A stretch of 64,000 nt of DNA, from NCBI GenBank assembly GCA_014281115.1, contig JACONQ010000005.1:2108001-2172000 (forward strand), written 5' to 3'. The notes under the pieces were generated by a model. It had not been told where the DNA came from. It made no database searches and saw nothing but the letters and a program-made list of their open reading frames with translations. Shown one piece after another: positions 52,546 through 64,000 of this stretch (position 1 is its first letter; every line of letters begins with the position of its first letter). Made by a program: the position numbers and the translations under genes. Origin of the DNA: Laburnicola sp. R22_1. Its lineage: Eukaryota; Ascomycota; Dothideomycetes; Pleosporales; Didymosphaeriaceae.

Positions 52546-54219
52546 TGGCTCGCTCGCTCGTGTAGGATTCCGGTGTCAGGGTGGGCTAGGCTAGGTGTCA
52601 TTGTGTAATGGATACAAGGCGTTTAGGTTTAGTGTTGGAGTAGGGGGGGTTCTTTGTTTGTTATTCAGCGGGGGTCTGCTGGTGTTGGCTTGTACGAGGA
52701 TATGGTAATGACTGGACTGGGCATTTGGGAGACATGTATTTCTTAGTTAGCAGTATATCGGCCATCTCGCCATCTCTGTGCGAAATACATGGAGAGAGAA
52801 GAGGGCAAGACAGTAATGAATATTGGAATGTATGACCAGGTCGATGATGCGCAGCGAGTGTTGGATAATTGCTCGAAACCATGTCTTCGTCGGCCCTATG
52901 GATACTGGCACTGCCTCATGGTGGACGGTCTTAGACTCATACCTTACTACTCGGATTCTGTACCCTGGAGCAATGGGCCGGAGGGACGTCCCAGGGAAGC
53001 GATTTTGGTTCAAGGGTGTGTGCCGCTTCATATCCAGCGAGATTGGTTACTCGGATCTGATATTGAGGCCAGATGAAAACACATTCCTGCTGCATGTGGG
53101 AGTAACACAAGACGCCATGTGCAACCAGGTGCTATGATCAAGAAGACTTCGCGCACTCTCGGTACACGGTACAACCAGGTGCTCTTGAAAGGAAGAACAC
53201 TGCACTGTGCGGGAGCCCAGCCAGTGATATCAGCCTCAGCGTCCAAGCAAGCGGTTCCGAACCAAATAAATATTCCTCGAAGAAGCTGGCCTGTAGATAA
53301 CAGCACCAGACGATGGATGTGGCACCGTTGTGACGACACTGCCGATCGGACAGGAGTGCCGTTTCGGTGCTCTCAGGGTCCGACCAGGGGAACGAGCTTC
53401 AGCAAGGTGGCATCTTTGGACGGCCCAGGCCCCGCTTGGGTGGTGTGTCCCTACCGCCACCAGCCCAGAGCACCACGATGAGGGACTGCAACTAGAGCAA
53501 GCCAATATTTCCAACGAAAACAAATGCAACCAGGCGTCTCTGCCCATCCAATCTGCAGTCTGGCTGTGGTTCGCAGGTCCGACGGCTGATGCAGCGTACG
53601 TTCCCTTGGCCTCCACCACTTTGGCGCTAAGCCGCTTCGAGAAAGCGCTGTCCTGTTAGGCGCACCTTCCTTAAGCTCGTCGTCCACGGCCTCCTTGGAA
53701 CTTTCCCTCCAATTCTCACCTTTCTTTGGTTTCACTCGTATCTGCTTCTCCTCGTGTTGTTTCCGAAGCTCCAGAAACCGTCCATCGGCTAGGCACTGCA
53801 CTCTCCCGTCGGTGAGCCGCGTTCCCGAGCCGCCTCACCTCGCGCAACCTGTCCTCGCCCTCGACCTGCTGCAGCGCTTGCCGCAGTCGCCTTAACCGCA
53901 CCGCAACTGCCTCCGCTCTGCTCCAGGGTATAGCCGACGAGCTTCAAGAGGGATCCAGCTTAGTGGCCTGTCCGATCCGGCCCAGGCCCAAACCACAGCC
54001 ACCGACGAAAGGACCCCTTACTTGAGTCGGCATCAACACCTTAGCTGCGTCGAACGGTCTGCCCGCTCAAATACCGAGCATCGCTAATTGAGCGTTCGCC
54101 CTACATTTTCAAGCCTCTCCGTCGACCATTCAGGTGCTGTTCGATTCGGTAACTCTCCTTGAGTGCCCGGCCTCATAGTATCTTACATTATTACATCAGA
54201 CTTTCACATCACTACAATT
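52546..54219. other. Intergenic, 1.7 kb
   Basis: No supported gene. Frames on both strands at 52747-53800 lack recognisable content. The last 500 bp are pyrimidine-rich, consistent with a promoter or 5' UTR for the gene at 54220. Confidence 0.4.
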
Positions 54220-55302
54220 ATGGAGACTTGGATGAGCTGGGCAGGCTTCCTGTCAATTGTCGCCGTTGCGTACTGGTACTACAACCCTAGGAACAAAAAC
54301 AACGGCCAGGATCGAGGCCGTCCCCTACAGCGAGCCTCCGATACAGCGAAGCAATTGGTCGACTGGGACGATTCCGAGAAGAAGTCCAAGCCGAACACAA
54401 AGGCATCGAAGCCAAAGGCCCCTCGCAAGTCGGTCAAGAAGTCGGCTCAGGAGGCCGGCAACAAAACAGAGGCTGCTCTCACGAGCTCCTCCACCGCTGG
54501 CGCCGACGATGACGATGACAACTCGACGGCCCAGTCGCCATCCTTGGTCGCCAAGGTTGCAGACAAAGCCCCGAGCGGCAAGGATGTCTCTGACATGCTG
54601 GATCCCAAATCTGTTACCTCAGTCTTGAAGATTGGCGCGTCTGAGAAGCCGACGCGCTCCCCCAAGCCGCAGCAGCGCTCGGAATCCCAGACCGAAACGA
54701 AGAAGCAAAGGCAGAACCGGCAGAAGCAGGAGGACGCAAAGGCTGCACGTGAGGTCGCTGAAAAAGAGCGCAAGGCGTTGGAGGAGAAGCAGCGCCGCAT
54801 GGCTCGAGAAGCCCGTGGAGAGCCTGCTCGCAACGGCCTTCAGCCCAGCCAGCCTCCGGCCTCCACTCCCTGGAACCGTGTCGGTGCTCCCGCTGCCACT
54901 CAGCCCGTTAACGGTCAGCTTCTTGACACGATCGATGCCACGTCGACCTCTAGCTCCAGCGAGGCGGCCACCAATGGCACCGCACCGACCCCCGATTCCA
55001 CCTCGTACTCTAACCTTCCGTCCGAGGAAGACCAGATGAGAGAGGCACTGGCCGAGTCCTCTTGGACCACAGTCCCCAAGGGCAAGAAGAAGAGGACGAA
55101 CAAGTCTAACGGCGACATGGCTGGCGAGGGCAGCGATTCGGGTCTCTCTTACGAGCCTACGCCTGCTCCGGTCAAACAGGCGCCTGCTCCTATGCCGGCC
55201 GCCAAGAAGGAGAATGCCAAGTCCGCCTCCCGCTACGAAGCTCTTTCCGAGCCTATCACCGGCGCAAGCCACCCTATGGACTCTGACTGGCCTGTGGTGT
55301 GA
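54220..55302 (+). CDS. N-terminally membrane-anchored, Lys/Glu-rich protein, 360 aa
   Basis: Single exon from the ATG at 54220 (METWMSWAGFLSIVAVAYWYY); the frame extends upstream without an ATG. One hydrophobic segment, about residues 5-21, is followed by a basic Lys/Ser-rich region, a charged helical block near residues 165-205 (KKQRQNRQKQEDAKAARE, EKERKALEEKQRRMAREARG) that should form a coiled coil, and a Ser/Thr/Pro-rich tail with SSWTTVPKGKKKR and a conserved-looking ASRYEALSEPITG end. The topology suggests an ER or other endomembrane signal-anchor protein with a cytosolic tail, somewhat like p180-type ribosome or RNA tethers; this is analogy only. Family not recognised. Confidence 0.75.
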   Translation: METWMSWAGFLSIVAVAYWYYNPRNKNNGQDRGRPLQRASDTAKQLVDWDDSEKKSKPNTKASKPKAPRKSVKKSAQEAGNKTEAALTSSSTAGADDDDDNSTAQSPSLVAKVADKAPSGKDVSDMLDPKSVTSVLKIGASEKPTRSPKPQQRSESQTETKKQRQNRQKQEDAKAAREVAEKERKALEEKQRRMAREARGEPARNGLQPSQPPASTPWNRVGAPAATQPVNGQLLDTIDATSTSSSSEAATNGTAPTPDSTSYSNLPSEEDQMREALAESSWTTVPKGKKKRTNKSNGDMAGEGSDSGLSYEPTPAPVKQAPAPMPAAKKENAKSASRYEALSEPITGASHPMDSDWPVV

Positions 55303-56369
55303 GCAATAACTATTGCTGAGCAAAGACGAGGCATGATTCCCCTTGCATCTACTCCTCACATGCCCTTCACAAGTTCTGTACGTAAGACTGGTGGTTTTGG
55401 TGGAGGACGCGATGTTATTACTTGAATCTGGGGTTCTGTTTGGAGTACCGGCGTGATCAGTTTGCAATCGAGCGGACGATCGTTCAGACTGTATGCTACC
55501 ATGGGGTTCCTTGACAAAGGGTAGGGCTGGTGAGTGATGTACAACAATGGTATCGTGTGTGGGTAAAGTGGGAAGGGGAGAGGGGTTACATTGCATGCGC
55601 GCGCTACGAGCAGCCCGGTTTTCTTTTCCTTACAAAAGCGGCTTCCATGCAGGGATCACAGCAGGGGCTGGAAGTGGAGGTCTTTCGTGTGTTACTGTTC
55701 ATGTGCGTCCATCTCGCGCTTCATCTTTAATAGCATTCTATGCAGTGATGACTATAATATACTGTGGACCGCTTGTTGATAAGGTTGCACATTGATTATG
55801 GGACACTCTCGGAATGTTGTCTGTATTACTGACATGATTGTTGGAAGGTCAGTATGTCGTGGCGGACTTACGGGACATGGCAACGATGGAATCCACTTGC
55901 TAATTCTAGAATTTTCTTTACTCATTCGCAAGACTCTTGTAGACCGTTTTGATTGTCCATCCGAGACAACCAGCTTGTCAAAGATATGGCCCAACCTTGC
56001 GTTTTGCAGAGTGAGACTCTTGTGCCAAATGTGTCTGGCTATCCACGTAGACGTTTCGTTTGCTTCACGGCTTTGTGATTGGGGTGGGACGGAATACGCA
56101 TGTATTGAGAAAGATGTGTGACGCACTGTTTTCTCGTGTGGTTACAAAGTGTGCGTGAGCTGTTGTATGTAAGCGATGAGTAAAATAGAGGAAAGAGGCT
56201 ACTGTGCTCAGTGAATAGAAGTGAAATTGTATACCCGCGACAGGGCACCGTGGGAGCACTTTCACCCGCCCAGACAAACGTCGCGCCACCTTATGTATGC
56301 GCGCCTTCCACACTTCAACTCTTAGGACAAATCAATTTCGACCACTCGATTGGTGCCCCAGCGAACGCC
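55303..56369. other. Intergenic, 1.1 kb
   Basis: 3' region of the membrane-anchored gene and upstream sequence of the next. Short frames only. Confidence 0.45.
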
Positions 56370-56657
56370 ATGAGAGTTACAACCGCCTGCATCGCCGCCC
56401 TGCTCGCCGCCAGCACCACCGGACTCTACATTGCAAAGGCCCCAAGCTATACCATCTCGCCATCCCTCACCTCCTCGCCAGCAGCGAAGCGTGCTCTCCA
56501 GCCGCGAGCAGACGTCCCTCCAGCCTCCGACACCGTCTGGAACGACGCCCAATGCAAAGGGTCAACCTTCCACAAAGTGATGCTGTTGAGCGACGCCGAG
56601 GCCGATGGGGGTGAATCGGCGGGTGCATGGTGGCATGGTGCAGCGGCGGCTGACTAA
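56370..56657 (+). CDS. Small secreted or truncated hypothetical protein, 95 aa
   Basis: The ATG at 56370 opens a plausible signal peptide (MRVTTACIAALLAASTTGLYIA), then a Ser/Pro/Ala-rich stretch and 'DAQCKGSTFHKVMLLSDAEADGG', which looks like the start of a folded domain. The frame then turns to low-complexity Ala/Trp/Gly and stops at 56655-56657, only 129 bp before the next gene. The domain may have been cut short by a frame change. Only one Cys remains after the leader. It could be a decayed secreted-protein gene. Confidence 0.4.
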   Translation: MRVTTACIAALLAASTTGLYIAKAPSYTISPSLTSSPAAKRALQPRADVPPASDTVWNDAQCKGSTFHKVMLLSDAEADGGESAGAWWHGAAAAD

Positions 56658-56786
56658 GGCAGCGGCAAGGAAACGGTGTCCCTTCAGAAGAGCTTCAGAC
56701 ACTGAACTAAAAGCTCCGGCCCGCCCACGCAGCGCCTCGATCCCCCGAACCTCCCTTTCTCTCTCCAGCCCCCCGTCCACCGCACC

Positions 56787-57887
56787 ATGGCACAGATCCG
56801 CGGCACCGCCGGCTACCACCTGGGCAACCAGAGCCCCTTCGGCGGCGCTGGACGCAGCGATGGCACCACCAACGATCCCAGTCCGCTCGACCAGCTGCGG
56901 GAACAGACGAGCAAGATCGAGGACTTTCTCGACACCCTGTCCGAGCCCATGAAACCGTGAGTGCCCCCGGCCTCGAGGGACGCGCGCTTTGTGAGAGGGC
57001 CACGCTGACGCGGTGCTGCACAGATATCTGCCCGCGATTGGACGCTTCCTGATTGTCGTTACCTTCCTCGAGGATGCCCTGCGCATAATGACACAATGGA
57101 CCGACCAGCTCACGTATCTGCACGACTACAGACACAGTACGCACTCCGCCCGAGCGCCCCTGCCAATGTGGGAAAATTAGATAGCTGACATGTGCCCTTT
57201 CCACAGTCCCGAGCGGTCTCACGCACCTCTTCCTCATTATCAACGTAATCGCCATGACGGCCTGCTCCATCATGATCATCGCACGGAAAAACTCAGAGTA
57301 CGGTGTTTTCGGCCTCATTGGCGTCGTGGTGCTGCAGGGCCTGGGCTATGGTCTCGTCTTTGACCTCAACTTCTTCCTCCGCAACCTGTCAGTCATGGGA
57401 GGCCTGTTCATGGTCTTGTCGGATTCGTGGGTGCGCAAGAAGTTTGCGCCGGCTGGTCTGCCGCAACTCGACGAGAAGGACCGCAAGATGTACTTCCAGC
57501 TCGCCGGCCGGGTCCTGCTCATCTTCCTCTTCATTGGATTCGTATTCCGCGGCGACTGGAACTTCTGGAGGATCTGCGTCAGCCTGATTGGGCTCGTGGC
57601 CTGTGTCATGGTGGTGGTAGGATTCAAGGCCAAGTTCAGCGCCATCATGCTGGTGGTTATCCTCAGCATCTTCAACCTCCTGGTCAACAACTTCTGGACC
57701 CTGCACGAGCATCACCCGCACAAGGACTTTGCCAAGTACGACTTCTTCCAGATCCTTTCCATTGTGTAAGTCACTCTTTGTTCCCCGACGTTACTCTCGT
57801 CTAACAAAGCGCAGCGGCGGTCTCCTCCTATTAGTCAACATGGGCCCCGGCCAATTCTCCGTCGACGAGAAGAAGAAGGTTTACTAG
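56787..57887 (+). CDS. ERV29: SURF4/Erv29 ER cargo receptor
   Basis: Four exons (56787-56956, 57024-57136, 57207-57765, 57815-57887) with introns of 49-70 bp, in frame throughout, 304 aa. After a hydrophilic N-terminus come the family hallmarks PYLPAIGRFLIVVTFLEDALRI and QWTDQLTYLHDYR, several membrane helices (LFLIINVIAMTACSIMII, LLIFLFIGFVF, ICVSLIGLVACVMVVVGF, AIMLVVILSIFNLLVNNFW) and YDFFQILSIVGGLLLLVNMGPG. The C-terminus is KKVY, a KKxx COPI retrieval signal. Erv29/SURF4 binds soluble secretory cargo in the ER and loads it into COPII vesicles. In a fungus rich in secreted enzymes and SSPs, this is a core secretion gene. Confidence 0.95.
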
Positions 57888-58515
57888 ATGGCCTCTCCAT
57901 TCTACCTACGTTCTGCGAAACCAGCATGCAAGCATGGCTGGACGATACATGTGATATCCGAAATCTTGCTATCATCTCACACTCAAACGAACGAATAAGA
58001 AGGGGCGACGATTAGGGCATATCCGCCCCGGGGGCGTGCAAGGGAAGGAAGACGGGGTCTCCAAAAACTCGGGCAAAAGCTTTAGCAAGGAGTCTGTGGT
58101 TGCTACGGCTTTGTGTAGACTATGATAATACTGTCAGACAGTATGGGCGTTAGTAATATGCGCAATTGGATTTTTTTGGACAAAAATATCATGCGTAGCA
58201 TACGTTTTTTTCTTTTCTCTCAAAGGGTTGGAAAAGGCTCTATGTCGAGAATGGTTGTGGACACCTGGACAGAATGGCCGGCGTAGACTATACGTCACTT
58301 GCACTGGTCGCCGACCATGGCCCAAGGAAAAAGTGGAACTTTTCCGACTATGCAGACCCTTGCAAGTACACTATTATCTAATCCGCCTCTGGTGGTGGGA
58401 TGCGGGACTTGCCTTGACGTATACAATCCACAGACCAACACAATACGGTCCACAGTTACGTGACACAAGCAATCCTCCTCCCATTCTGAAACTTTGCAGA
58501 ACCACTCCAGTCAGC
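57888..58515. other. Intergenic
   Basis: 3' region of ERV29 and promoter of the nucleoside hydrolase. No gene recognised. Confidence 0.5.
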
Positions 58516-60498
58516 ATGGCACCGAATCGCATAATCATAGATACTGACCCGGTGAGTTATTTGTTTGGCTTGGGTGGTAGGTGGTGCGCTGAGCGAGGGC
58601 TAATACTGCGGCGAAAAGGGCGTCGATGATGTGCTTGCTATGCTGCTTGCATTTTCGGCTGGGGTGGAGGAGTTGGAGGTTTTGATGTTGGGGATTACGT
58701 TTGGGAATGTGGAGGTGGACAAGTAGGTTTTTTTGAATTCTTAGTTTCTTTTGGTTTTATCTTTTTTTCTTTCAAGAAGATATTATGCTGATGGGTGGTT
58801 TTAGTTGTCTGCGGAATATCGTTACGCTGTTTCACTACATTGAGAAAGAGAGGGCGTGGCGGAAGGAGAATGGGCGGCCGGAGGGGTTTGAGGGGTTGGC
58901 GATTACGAAGCCGATTGGTGAGTTTGGGTGGATGAGAAGATGGAAATTGGGAAAACAGGCTGATTCAGTGTAGTTGCGGTTGGTGCCGAAGAGCCTCTGG
59001 CTGAGCATATGACGGTTGCGGATTTCTTTCGTAGGTATTTTCGAAAGCTCGTGTATTGTGAGTTGGTACTTACTGTGAATAGATGGTATCGACGGCTTAG
59101 GCGGCATACACCATAGCGTACGATCTTTCCCTTCTCAGGCAGACCAACACAACACTGATATACGCTATCTAGCATCCCCACATGTCCCCAGCCGAGACCT
59201 GGAAATCTCTCTTCAAACCTACGCCTGAGCCCCTGAGCGCCGCCGAAGCCGCTGAACTCCAAGCAGTCAAAGAAAGACACTCACTCTTCACACCATCACC
59301 CAAGCCGGCACACGAAGCCATGCTACAGCTGCTGCGAGACAACGAGCCGGACACCATCACCATCGTCGCAATCGGTCCGTTAACGAATCTTGCCATCGCC
59401 GCGGCCGCGGACCCCGAGACGTTCTTGAGGGTCAAAGAAGTCGTAGTCATGGGCGGTGCTATAGATTATCCAGGAAACGTACGTCTACTTCCTTTGCTCG
59501 TCTGATTGTCGCGGTTACTCCGCTGAGCTGTGTCATCCAGCCACCCGCCATGTCCCTCCTTTCCGCATCTGCCGTTACTTCCATCCCTGTGCCCCCTTTC
59601 AATCTCATAAAGCAACCTGATACCCCCATAAGGCGTCGACTAAATGAGAGAAACCAGATGACGCCCGGCGCGGAATTCAACACGTATGCGGACAGCGTAG
59701 CCGCCGCCCGCGTGTATGCGCTTACGAGTCCAAATCCGAAGACCACCATGCCGCCCGCAGTGAGCAAGAAGGGGTTAAAACCCTACCCAGAGAATCTATC
59801 CCGGCAATTGAAAGTCAAAATGTTTCCGCTCGGTACATCCTCCCCTCTCCCCCTACATCAACCAGACCCCATCGCCACTCACTCATCATCTCACACAAAT
59901 CCCATCAAAACAATGTACGAGGCCAGTCTGACACTTTTGCAAACAGATATAACAGAACAACACCACCTCCCCCGCCCCCTCTTCAACGCCCACATCTCCG
60001 CAGACCCCATCCAAGGCTCCCCCCTCAGCGAATGGGCCTCCCTCTTCCTCACCTCCACCTACCGCAAAATCGCCTCCCTAGACACGCATCTCGACCCCAA
60101 GACCCTCGGACTGCAACTCCACGACCCGCTCACCATCTGGTACTGCATGGCGTCGTCGGATCCGCGCTGGGAATTCGTAACGGAAGATATTCGCGTATGT
60201 GCCCTTTACTCCCCCTCGCACTCTTTTTGCATGTGTTGGGGCGGTGTTGGGATGGGAAGCTGACGGTAGTATGTAGGTTGAAACATCCGGCCAGTGGACG
60301 CGTGGATGCTGCGTTGTGGATCGTAGGGGGAGGGAGGTGAAGGAGGGGTTGGAGGGGAGTTTGGAGGAGGAGGTTGTGGGGGATGCGGGGGGGTGGAGGG
60401 ATGCGAGGAGGGGGAATCGGATTCAGAGGGCGGTGGGGAGTCCCGGGGTGGAGAGGTTTGCGGGGTTGTTGTTGAGTAGGGTGTTTGGCGGGGTGTGA
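58516..60498 (+). CDS. Inosine-uridine-preferring nucleoside hydrolase
   Basis: Nine exons (58516-58551, 58619-58722, 58805-58917, 58974-59030, 59083-59117, 59173-59478, 59658-59832, 59947-60194, 60277-60498) join in frame to 431 aa. The Ca-binding DTDPGVDD motif is created across the first junction, with the intron placed directly after DTDP. Other family motifs: LGITFGNV, DGIDGLGGIHHSHPH, DTITIVAIGPLTNLA, VVVMGGAID, AEFNTYADSVAA and VETSGQWTRGCCVVDRR. The enzyme hydrolyses the N-glycosidic bond of ribonucleosides for purine/pyrimidine salvage. No signal peptide, so cytosolic. The very intron-dense 5' half is notable for a gene this small. Confidence 0.93.
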
Positions 60499-61199
60499 TG
60501 GGTGGGTGGTTGTGGGTTGTGGGTTGATGGTGTTCTTCACCACTGCATTCTTACCCACAACACACGTAGAGCCATCCTATTACAATTCCACCCTCGCGCC
60601 GGCAGAACCCATCATTTATCGACTCTCGAATTTTAATCCCTAAATACTATCCACAGCCTTAAAGTACTGAACTAGAACCCGCGACACACTATATACACCC
60701 CAACCCCACAATTTCCCCATGCCAACCTGAAAAATCCATTTCGTACTCAAGCGACGTGGGTTCAACACGCTATTCTTAGCCTCATGGAAGAGGAAACCGG
60801 ACAGTTTTAGTTCGACTAAAAATCCAGAGAAGATGTAGGATAGTGTATACTCCCCTGTTACACAGACAGCTGGGCATTGAGTCGCACTGTGTATGTAGGT
60901 CTTAAAAATCTACATACGGTGTTTGAGAGCCCATTCTTATACCAAATTCACAAACATGAGAAAGTGAGTGCGGATCTTTTCCTCTCCAGACCTCTCCTGT
61001 GGCCGCAGCGCTGGACATCTGGTGTTCTAGGAGTTTTTTTTTAGAGGGCCGTGGTGTTTAAGGTATTCTTACGCTTTTACAGCGATACCATGCCTCGTAG
61101 TAAGACGTGTCGAGCTGTTTGGCACGCTGCGCAGGAGGGCATCAATATGGTGGTGTGTGGTTTGACTTCTGCTATTCTTTTCGAGGGCTGAGATGGGTT
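60499..61199. other. Spacer between the nucleoside hydrolase and the satellite-like array
   Basis: 3' region; no gene recognised. A homopolymeric T tract lies near 61037. Confidence 0.45.
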
Positions 61200-63960
61200 T
61201 AGAGCCATCCCGCATAATGGGACGTGTTAAGCTTTTTAGCGCGCTCCAAAACAGAGCATGACAATGTAGGCGTAATGTTTAGAGTCCTTGGATCGGAAGT
61301 CGAGGAATTTTTGGGCGGGGAGATGAGGAGATTGGTATTGTTTTGGGGTACAGGGCGTAGGACGAGGCATAGTTTTGCGGTGGTATAGTTTTGCAGCGTG
61401 AGTGTTTTAGGAGGTATTGTAAAGCCCGTGTGTTTTAAGAGCGCCATCGTAAGGGTATAGTACGAATTTAGAGCGGTGTTTGATGGTTTGGAACCCGGTT
61501 TACAGGAAGGTGTTAATTTCCTTTTAGAGCGAACGCTCCGCAGCAGAGCATTAACTCGGTGTGCGAGTTGTTTTAAACACTTAAGAGTATTGAGATATAT
61601 TCCACAAAGAAAAGGCTTTAGTTTATTTAAGCATGCAGACTGCACAGCGGAGCATTGAGATAGGGAAGGTAGGCTTTAGAGAGTTCTGCTATGTGAAAGC
61701 TGTTTGTTTGATGATTTGGAAAGAGTTCCATGGAAAAACTGTGGTTTGTTTTAGGAACGCCGGGCGCCGCGGCAGAGCATTAGGGTGTTGTGGTTTTGTT
61801 TTTAACACCCAGCGCGCTTGAAATATTTCCCAGAAAGAGAAGTCTCCAATCTATTTAAGCTCGAGGCTGCCCGCTTCCCCATCAGCTGAGTGGAAATTTG
61901 TTTTAGATAGTCCTCCCATTGCAAGCTGCTTTGTGGATTTGATGTAGTTCCACAGGCAGTGTCTCCTTTAAGGCACGCACGCTCCGCAGCATCAGCGTAG
62001 TATACGAGGTTTTTTAAACACCCAGCATGCTTAAGATATATTCCAGAAAGAGAGGTCTTTAATCTATTTAAGCTTGAAGGCTGCCCGCTTCTCCATCGTT
62101 TCAAAGTAGAGCTGTTTTAGAGTCTCCTGCCATGGCAAAGACGCTTAATCATTTGGAATCAGGTCGACAGGAGGACATCAATTCCTTTTAGACATGGACG
62201 CTCCATAGCAGAGAATTGGGCGGGTTTGTATGCCTTTTTAATACCCAGCACGCTTGGGACGTATTCTAGAGAGAGAGCTTGAGGCCTTTACTCAATTTGA
62301 GACCCCAGGCTACCTAAGGTACACAGCAAAGCATCACGGTGATGTGCGGGTTTTTTTAAACACCCACAAGGCTTGAGACGCATTACAGAAAGAGAGGTCT
62401 TCACTCCATTTATACCCGCAGGTTGCCCGCCTCCCCATCGCTTTGTCGCGGGTATGTTTTAGGGCGCTCCGCCATCGCAGATGTGACTTATCTTATCACT
62501 TCGAACCAATTACACGCAAAAAGGTATCGTCTCCTTTTAGGAACGTAACCTTCCTAGCCAGACATACGGTTGCTCGGCGATGATTTCAAGCGAAGTCTCC
62601 CCATTGGAAGAAACCTTCACTCGTTTGAGTCTGCAGACCGGACGACTCCCGCATTATTTTTTCGGATGTGCGTTTTAGTGCGCCCCGGCATCGCACAGCT
62701 TTGTGCTGTGTTTGATTGACTGTATGCCGAACAGAGATGACTTTACTCCGTCCAATCTGCAGGCTGCCCGCCTCCCCCATGAATTGCTGTAAATACATTT
62801 TAGCTTACCCCACTATCACAAAGGTGTTTGATGATTTTGAACCCAATTTTGAACAGAGAAGCCTTTACTCCATCCAGCCCGCAGGCTGGACAAGTCTCCA
62901 GTCCGTCGTGATGTGCATGTTTTAGAGATTCCCGCCATCGAAATTGTATCCGTAGCTTTGAAACAATCCCAAATAGAAAATCCCCCACTCGATTCCATCC
63001 CACAAACTTTAAACCAAGACATCTTCGCTCTCAGTGTACATTTCGCAAGCGCCATGGCAAAGGTGCGACTACCTTTCAACCCCCATGTGGAAAGGTGATA
63101 GGGGTGTTTTTACTCCGCGCACACAGCACAACTCTCCATGAGAATTTCTTCTGCGCGTTTCAGGGCGCCATGGCGAAGGGTGGGATGGGTTTTTTAAACC
63201 CCCACCAGAAAAGGCGTTCAATGTTTCCCTCCGCGCACGCAGCACACATCCCATTGTAGGATTGGACTGCGGTTTTATAGAGACCCATGTGAACTCTCTC
63301 AAGGCCTTTTTACACCAATGCCATACGAACAAAACCGTATATTTTTAAGCGGACAGCGCAGCTTCCCCCACAGCAAAGCCTTCACTGCAATTTAGCGCGC
63401 AGACGGCACACGTCCCCATCAAGCTGCTGTTCGATACTTTTTAGCGCACCATGGCCAGCACGAACACCTCTTTTAAAACCCCATTAGAAAAGGTGTTTAG
63501 CATTTTACTCCGCGCAAGCAGCAAAACTCTCCATCGTTTTGGTTGCCGTTTTATTCAGCACCCGCATAAAGTTTATTGCCCAAGTTTTTAAGACCAGATG
63601 CGCTGCATGCAAACTTGAGCAGTTCGTTTTCTAGGCGGATTGCACAGCATCCTCCACATGTATGTTTTTTATATTTGCTTTGGAAAGTAGAGATAGCACG
63701 CAGAGTGTGGAGAAGAGAAGACAACAGACGCTCGCGGGGTATATATATCCCCACATCTGCCCATCTACGACGGGAGACAACAGACATATCGAGTTGCACG
63801 TAAGCACAGCCAGCTACAACAACCCTCCAACCCCAACCGGAAACGTTGTTTACTTCTCCCTCCGCGCAAGCAGCACACCTCCCTCCCAACCCCATTATTG
63901 CCTTTTCGGCGTTTTTCAGCAGCCGCACGGAGTTATCATCTATTGTTTTATAGCGGAAGA
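61200..63960. repeat. Degenerate tandem-repeat (satellite-like) array
   Basis: Related blocks recur in the same order and orientation. A 'TTTTTAAACACCCAGC..GCTTGAGA' block followed by 'TTCCAGAAAGAGAGGTCTT' and 'AGGCTGCCCGCCTCCCCATCG' begins near 61568, 61798, 62013, 62235 and 62352, roughly every 215-230 bp with one shorter step of about 117 bp. Between them sit 'TTTTAG..CGCTCCGCCATCGCA' and 'GCACGCTCCGCAGCAGAGCAT' blocks. From 62.8 kb onwards a shorter 'CTCCGCGCAAGCAGCACAC...CTCCATC' form dominates. Divergence is high and not confined to C-to-T. No coding frame of note. It reaches almost to the window edge, so its full length is unknown. Confidence 0.6.
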
Positions 63961-64000
63961 CTCCACATGACGTATACGATTGTGGAATTTAAACGCTCCC

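Noticed and set aside
1..64000. CRISPR array, rRNA or bacterial-type operon
   Set aside because: No regularly spaced identical repeats with unique spacers, no rRNA landmarks, and genes are intron-bearing and fungal.

Overview
This window looks like nuclear DNA of a filamentous ascomycete (Pezizomycotina; I would guess Dothideomycetes, but cannot prove it). The reasons are short spliceosomal introns of about 45-180 bp with GTRNGT donors and CTAAC/CTGAC branch points, fungal families (AA11 chitin LPMO, tannase/feruloyl esterase, KP4-like secreted protein, Sfh1 with a GATA finger), and transposon remnants carrying C-to-T/G-to-A type nonsense changes in TpA-rich blocks, which is the signature of repeat-induced point mutation (RIP).

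Layout. 0-2.2 kb: decayed Copia pol end and an AT-rich block. 3.2-5.3 kb: a KP4-like secreted protein and an unknown gene. 6.27-8.77 kb: a 5'-truncated, mutated LINE bounded by a 15-bp target-site duplication. 9.6-14.2 kb: four small secreted cysteine-rich protein (SSP) loci with a shared gene design, of which only one is fully open. 14.4-29.8 kb: metabolic and housekeeping genes (FAD monooxygenase, EEP phosphodiesterase, a large fungal protein with a possible HicA-like tail, a P450 with one stop codon in its haem loop, GCV1, VMA5, a frameshifted APH-family kinase). 30.5-34.2 kb: a complete hAT transposon with 8-bp target duplications. 34.7-39.7 kb: a broken membrane-protein gene running into a second AT-rich block full of terminal-inverted-repeat (TIR) element copies, then another SSP. 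40-60.5 kb: tannase-like esterase, LURP-one-like protein, AA11 LPMO, Sfh1, a poly-Q protein, a membrane-anchored Lys-rich protein, Erv29/SURF4 and a nine-exon nucleoside hydrolase. 61.2-64 kb: a degenerate satellite-like array that runs to about the right edge.

How it works together. The window alternates conserved eukaryotic genes (vacuolar ATPase, glycine cleavage, RSC chromatin remodelling, ER cargo export) with transposon-rich, RIP-affected patches. The SSP candidates and the broken genes (P450, APH kinase, membrane protein, three SSP copies) lie near or between those patches, as expected of a compartmentalised fungal genome. No bacterial-type operon, CRISPR array, rRNA or convincing tRNA was seen. 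The most unusual items are the decaying SSP family with a conserved phase-2 intron, the foldback TIR family, the intact hAT element and the right-hand satellite array.
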